Below, in pieces: positions 32,037 to 35,149 of a stretch of 35,149 nt of DNA. This stretch comes from JALYQB01 sp035640155 (GTDB lineage Bacteria; Actinomycetota; Actinomycetes; Mycobacteriales; Pseudonocardiaceae). Location of the stretch: assembly GCA_035640155.1 (NCBI GenBank), contig DASQWR010000089.1, positions 1-35,149 of the forward strand, written 5' to 3'. The notes below the pieces were generated by a model. The model had not been told where the DNA came from and searched no databases. It saw only the letters and a list, made by a program, of their open reading frames with translations. The translations under genes and the position numbers were made by a program. The first letter of the stretch is position 1, and each line of letters starts with the position of its first letter.

Positions 32037-33203
32037 TCAGTTGTCACTGACTTTTCGCTCGGCTTGAGGGCGGATGGCTAGGTCAAGAACGTCGAGCATG
32101 GTCTTGATTGTCTCCGCTGACTCCCCAAGCTTGGCCAGTTCGATTGCCGGGTACTTCTGCACCACGACGTCATCGTCGTGCAGAAGAGCGGCGTCCAATG
32201 TCGGCTGAGTGCGCAGCATCGCGACCATGCGGTGAGCCAATTGTGGGTTCCTGGACCAGATCGGGCTGAGGTTCAACGTGATCACGGGACGATCCGCGGT
32301 CAAATATAGCGACCACAGTGATCGGCGCTTCCCCTCAAGCCAGTAGTACACACCTGCGGACGGTTCGGCACTCACTCCACCTTTAAACAACGCTTGGTTG
32401 GCGTCGGCATGGACCAGCAGCTGCTGGGCCGCGATACCCGCCGAGGTATCGCTGATCGCCTCGACGGTTTCGTTCACGCTTTGGCGGGTCCACCTCGGCC
32501 TGGGCTGCCCGGTGTCCCCTTCGGTGACGTCGGGTACTTCTAGAGGTGGTGGTGGTCCGATGACCTCGAAGATCGCCGTGGCGACCTGTTCCAGCCAGTC
32601 GATGGTGTCGATCACCTCCCCGTCCGCGATCGACGCTCGGACACCACCCGCCTGGTGGTCGCGATCCGTCTCGTGCGCGATGCGGTTACGTCGCTTGACG
32701 ATGTCGATCAGCCGGTCCTGCACGGATTTCGACGTGTGCTCTTCACCCAGCTGCTCGGCCACAGATGGCCACAGGGAGACGTCACTGACGAACGAGATTG
32801 CGTACTTGATCTTATCGGGATGTTGGAAGGAAAGGTGGCCAAACTGCGACCGCAGGTGCGATCTGAACACGTCCTCCATCGCAGCGGAGCCGTGCAGCAC
32901 GGCTTCGAGTAAGCTCATGGGAACTTCGATCCGCAGGAACTTGGCCGGTCGGTCCGCCGAGACCCTCGACGCGAACGCCGATGCGCGGTCGTATAGCTCG
33001 CGGTGGATCCAGTGGTCCACCGCCGACACTGCTTGGACCCATGCCGCACGATAGAGATCTGCGACGTCGAAGGCCCCGACCTGAAGGCGCTGGAGGTAGC
33101 GTCCCCCGCGGACCAAGTCGCGCGCGTAATCGAGATTCCGTCGCATTTCACTGAACGCCGCGGTCGTTTCAACGCCGAACGCAACTTCTGGTTCTTCAGG
33201 CAC
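32037..33203 (-). CDS. HEPN-domain (RiboL-PSP-HEPN-like) protein, putative RNase, 388 aa
   Basis: The N-terminal half is helical and fits the RiboL-PSP-HEPN group: SEMRRNLDYARDLVRGGRYL, VADLYRAAWVQAVSAVDHWI, then the catalytic motif R-x4-H in KRRNRIAHETD (R172, H177). HEPN proteins with this motif are usually metal-independent RNases in defence or toxin systems. The C-terminal 160 residues (SAGVYYWLEGKRRSLWSLYL, ITLNLSPIWSRNPQLAHRMV) are not recognised. GTG 33203 is preferred to GTG 33236 because TATACT ends eight bases before it, predicting a leaderless mRNA. The gene is intact and lone among decayed genes, and no antitoxin partner is beside it. Confidence 0.65.
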   Translation of the reverse strand: MPEEPEVAFGVETTAAFSEMRRNLDYARDLVRGGRYLQRLQVGAFDVADLYRAAWVQAVSAVDHWIHRELYDRASAFASRVSADRPAKFLRIEVPMSLLEAVLHGSAAMEDVFRSHLRSQFGHLSFQHPDKIKYAISFVSDVSLWPSVAEQLGEEHTSKSVQDRLIDIVKRRNRIAHETDRDHQAGGVRASIADGEVIDTIDWLEQVATAIFEVIGPPPPLEVPDVTEGDTGQPRPRWTRQSVNETVEAISDTSAGIAAQQLLVHADANQALFKGGVSAEPSAGVYYWLEGKRRSLWSLYLTADRPVITLNLSPIWSRNPQLAHRMVAMLRTQPTLDAALLHDDDVVVQKYPAIELAKLGESAETIKTMLDVLDLAIRPQAERKVSDN

Positions 33204-33309
33204 GGGTCCGGAGTATATCCGGCCGACAGTGACCACGGACTTGGTGGCGCTGGCAGACGCCGCGTGTTGATCACTGCCAACTTCCTACACAGCAAGAAGC
33301 GTGGTGTGT

Positions 33310-33576
33310 CGTTACATCGGCATGGTCGAGCATCTCAGCGTCCGGGTGTTGCTCAAACAGCTGTCCACCGCGATCTCGAGCTCGGCGATGGCCTTCAGCG
33401 TGGCGGCCAGGGTGCGCACGAGCGCTTGAGCCGCGGTGGCCATCGCCGCCCGGGACCGCTACAGGCTGGCGCAGGGTGTGTCCGGCGGTGAAAGCGGCGT
33501 GGATCGCCGCCAGCTCGGTGCGCGGCACACCGGGGCGGATACCGGCCAGCAGCCGGCGCAGGTCTGCTTGGGCCAT
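33310..33576 (-). mobile_element. Remnant of an IS110-family-like transposase
   Basis: Pieces of a transposase C-terminal part appear in two minus-strand frames: LLAGIRPGVPRTELAAIHAA and LRQPVAVP (33576 to about 33450), then ALVRTLAATLKAIAELEIAV in another frame, then back to LFEQHPDAEML near 33355-33325. This order (helix, LE-containing helix, HPDAE) is the pattern before the Ser motif of IS110 transposases. The Ser-containing SLPG region and the N-terminal DEDD domain are absent. No inverted repeats were seen, as expected for IS110. Confidence 0.55.
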
Positions 33577-34130
33577 GGAGTTCGTCGGTGGGCGAACACG
33601 CCGACCGTCGGACCGGTGAACGCCAGCTACCCCGAGGTAGATCATGTCGAGATGCTCAATGTGATGAAGGTCAAGTCGAGACACTTGGCACGGACGGTGA
33701 CGTGGGCGCACCTCGTAATCGTGCCGAGCTAGTGACGCAGCGGGGCGCCGACGAGGAATCACGGCACGGTGGTCGCGGTTTCGCCGTTGTTGGTGACGGT
33801 GAACTTCGCCTGGGTCGCCGTTCCTGCCGTGGCGGGGTGACTTGCAAGGCGCCGGTTACCGACACTGCCGAGGGAAGCCAACCAGCACGATGATGTGGTC
33901 GAAGATCCGCCGCCGATCATGCGGGGGCCGAATCTGTGGGCAGCCGAGAGCGCGGCGGGCGGTGGCCAGTTCCTCGGCCAGTGTAGGCCGCCATAAACCT
34001 CGGCCAGCGCGGCCAGTGACCGGTCTTGCTACCCGAGCTGCGCACCGTCTCGTCCGAGCTTGCCGCCGCCGTGCGGTACCAACCGGTGTAGCGGGGCAAC
34101 GAAGAAGGCTCCTGTACCGATCGGTCGCGG
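33577..34130. other. Gap of about 550 bases without a recognised gene
   Basis: Several overlapping frames exist on both strands but none has a ribosome binding site, a family motif or consistent composition. A minus-strand stretch near 33870-33990 (LAEELATARRALGCPQIRPP) reads like a protein fragment whose family I do not know. The region probably holds more decayed accessory DNA, next to the IS110-like remnant. Confidence 0.35.
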
Positions 34131-34370
34131 TCACCGCGGGATGTCGGCGAGGAACGCGCGCCAGGCGGCGGCGGGTACGGCGAGCACCGGGCCCTCGCGG
34201 TCCTTGGTGTCGCGGACCAGCACGGTGCCGTCCGCAAGCGCGACCTCGACGCAGTTGCCGCTGGTGCCGGTGTAGCTGCTGGTGCACCAGCCCACCTCGA
34301 CGCAGTTGCCGCTGGAGCCTGTGTAGCTGCTGGTGCGCCAGACGATGCCATTCCGGTCGGGGGTGCTCAT
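34131..34370 (-). CDS. DUF397 domain protein with duplicated core, 79 aa
   Basis: Small actinobacterial DUF397 protein. The usual motif W-R-TSSYTGSSGNCVEV occurs twice in tandem (WRTSSYTGSSGNCVEV and WCTSSYTGTSGNCVEV), followed once by ALADGTVLVRDTKDREG and AAWRAFLADI. The 17-residue duplication corresponds to a 51-bp DNA repeat (34244-34294 and 34295-34345). Such proteins are encoded just behind XRE/DUF5753 regulators and are thought to work with them; Streptomyces BldB/WhiJ-type systems are the known example. The ATG overlaps the regulator's stop by four bases (ATGA). Confidence 0.88.
   Translation of the reverse strand: MSTPDRNGIVWRTSSYTGSSGNCVEVGWCTSSYTGTSGNCVEVALADGTVLVRDTKDREGPVLAVPAAAWRAFLADIPR
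34244..34345. repeat. 51-bp tandem duplication inside the DUF397 gene
   Basis: Two adjacent units, 34244-34294 and 34295-34345, share most bases, both beginning CCTCGACGCAGTTGCCGCTG. The repeat is in frame (17 codons) and duplicates the conserved SSYTG-SGNCVEV core. Confidence 0.8.
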
Positions 34371-35149
34371 GGTCCGTCCTCCAGGTCCGCGGAGAGCTCC
34401 TGTGCCGCGGTGGCAATCAGGTCCCGCGAGTGTCCCTCGTCCAGTGCCACCTCGGCCAGTGCGTGGAGGATCCGACGGTAGGCCGTCACCTGTTCGCTGC
34501 GTTCCAGGAACAGCGCCGTCGTCGTGCTTTCCAGGTAGACCACGGGGTGGAACTCCTGGAACTCCAACAGCCGGAACGAGCCGTCCAGCCCGGCGTGCGC
34601 ACCCACTGCCGTAGGTATCACGCGCACCGTGATGGGCGGTCGCACCGACATCCGCAGCAGGTGGTGGAGCTGGTCGGAGAGCACCGCGGCACCCCCAACC
34701 GGTAGCCGCAGCGCCGTCTCGTGCACGAAGAACGCGAACCGCGCGCCGGTTCCCCGGCCGAACAGCTCCTGGCGGGCCAGCCGCGCGGCTACCCGTTCCT
34801 CGACCTCATCCGCCGGCACCGTGATCACGCTGCTGATCAGCGACCGCGCGTAGTCCGGAGTCTGCAGCAGCCCCGGCACCCAGGTCGCCTCGAAGTCGGT
34901 GATCCGCTGGGCCTTGTCCTCGTGGTCCACCAGCGTGACGAGCTGCTTGGGCAGCCGGTCGCCGTACTCCTGCAACCAGCCCGGCACGCCCTGGTCCTGG
35001 CAGACGGCGAGCAGCCGCTTGCGTTCCCGCCCGCGCACGCCGCAGACCGTCAGGAACATCGCGACGTCCACCTCGGTCGTGCCGCGCGTGCCGGAGAGCA
35101 TGCGTGACACCCGGCTCGGTGACCAGTCGAGCCGCCGCGCGGCCTCGAC
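34367..35149 (-). CDS. XRE-family regulator with DUF5753 domain (5' end outside window)
   Basis: The minus-strand frame is open to the window edge, so the start is missing. The first visible residues (VEAARRLDWSPSRVSRMLSG) are the recognition part of an XRE helix-turn-helix. The DUF5753 domain follows: LVTLVDHEDKAQRITDFEAT, WVPGLLQTPDYARSL (the family hallmark), RLARQELFGRGTGARFAFFV, LHHLLRMSVRPPITVRVIPT and VVYLESTTTALFLE. These regulators pair with DUF397 proteins and control development, secondary metabolism or local genes in streptomycetes. The stop overlaps the DUF397 start, so the two are translationally coupled. Confidence 0.9.
   Translation of the reverse strand, partial: VEAARRLDWSPSRVSRMLSGTRGTTEVDVAMFLTVCGVRGRERKRLLAVCQDQGVPGWLQEYGDRLPKQLVTLVDHEDKAQRITDFEATWVPGLLQTPDYARSLISSVITVPADEVEERVAARLARQELFGRGTGARFAFFVHETALRLPVGGAAVLSDQLHHLLRMSVRPPITVRVIPTAVGAHAGLDGSFRLLEFQEFHPVVYLESTTTALFLERSEQVTAYRRILHALAEVALDEGHSRDLIATAAQELSADLEDGP

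Noticed and set aside
31832..32050. 72-codon plus-strand frame behind a TTGACA
   Set aside because: No ribosome binding site or family resemblance, weak -10, and overlap with the end of the HEPN gene.

Overview
The window is high-GC actinobacterial DNA. SepH, actinobacterial-type SerC, a type-2 citrate synthase, several DinB-fold proteins of the kind that use mycothiol, DUF2505/2516/2530/2537 proteins and an XRE-DUF397 pair together point to the Pseudonocardiaceae (a Pseudonocardia-like genome is my guess). From memory, the neighbourhoods DUF2516...DUF2505-murB and MarR/DUF2530...DUF2537-sepH-serC...citA resemble blocks in Mycobacterium (Rv0476-Rv0482 and Rv0879c-Rv0889c). That suggests most of 1-28 kb is ancestral chromosome core.

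Layout. 1-1.1 kb: tail of a Pro/Ala-rich protein and two small hypothetical genes. 1.2-3.5 kb: a SpoIIE-type PP2C phosphatase divergent from a stand-alone LigD-type polymerase domain, closed by a strong hairpin. 3.6-7.4 kb: a secreted Pro/Ala-rich protein, a DapC-like aminotransferase, DUF445 and DUF2516 membrane proteins. 7.4-12.6 kb: a cation diffusion facilitator with a palindromic operator, a minus-strand run (metallo-beta-lactamase/Rieske fusion, DUF2505, DinB-fold enzyme), then murB and DUF2530. 12.7-16.9 kb: MarR, an MFS exporter, a convergent gap that looks like a small-RNA gene under an iron (DtxR/IdeR-type) box, a glutamate-cysteine ligase-family enzyme and DUF2537. 16.9-24.4 kb: a heterodimeric ABC exporter behind sepH, a pentapeptide-repeat membrane protein with a coupled small ORF, and serC.

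24.5-25.9 kb: a lower-GC sugar epimerase/dehydratase next to a gene fragment, probably acquired. 25.9-29.2 kb: flavin reductase and RibD-C reductase, citA, and divergent pdxH. 29.2-34.1 kb is a decaying accessory region: VapB with a frameshifted VapC, a phosphotransferase remnant, an intact DUF664 gene, a multiply broken YdeP-type molybdopterin oxidoreductase, an intact HEPN-domain gene and an IS110-like transposase remnant. 34.1-35.1 kb: DUF397 plus an XRE/DUF5753 regulator that runs off the window.

Two features cut across the window. Many starts lack a Shine-Dalgarno and instead have a TANNNT hexamer ending 6-8 bases before the start codon, which predicts leaderless transcripts. The most interesting single locus is 14423-14549, where a perfect TTGACA, a good TAACTT, an overlapping iron box and a 21-bp hairpin frame a roughly 90-nt RNA with no evident protein. 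No rRNA, tRNA, CRISPR array, intact insertion sequence or replication origin was seen.
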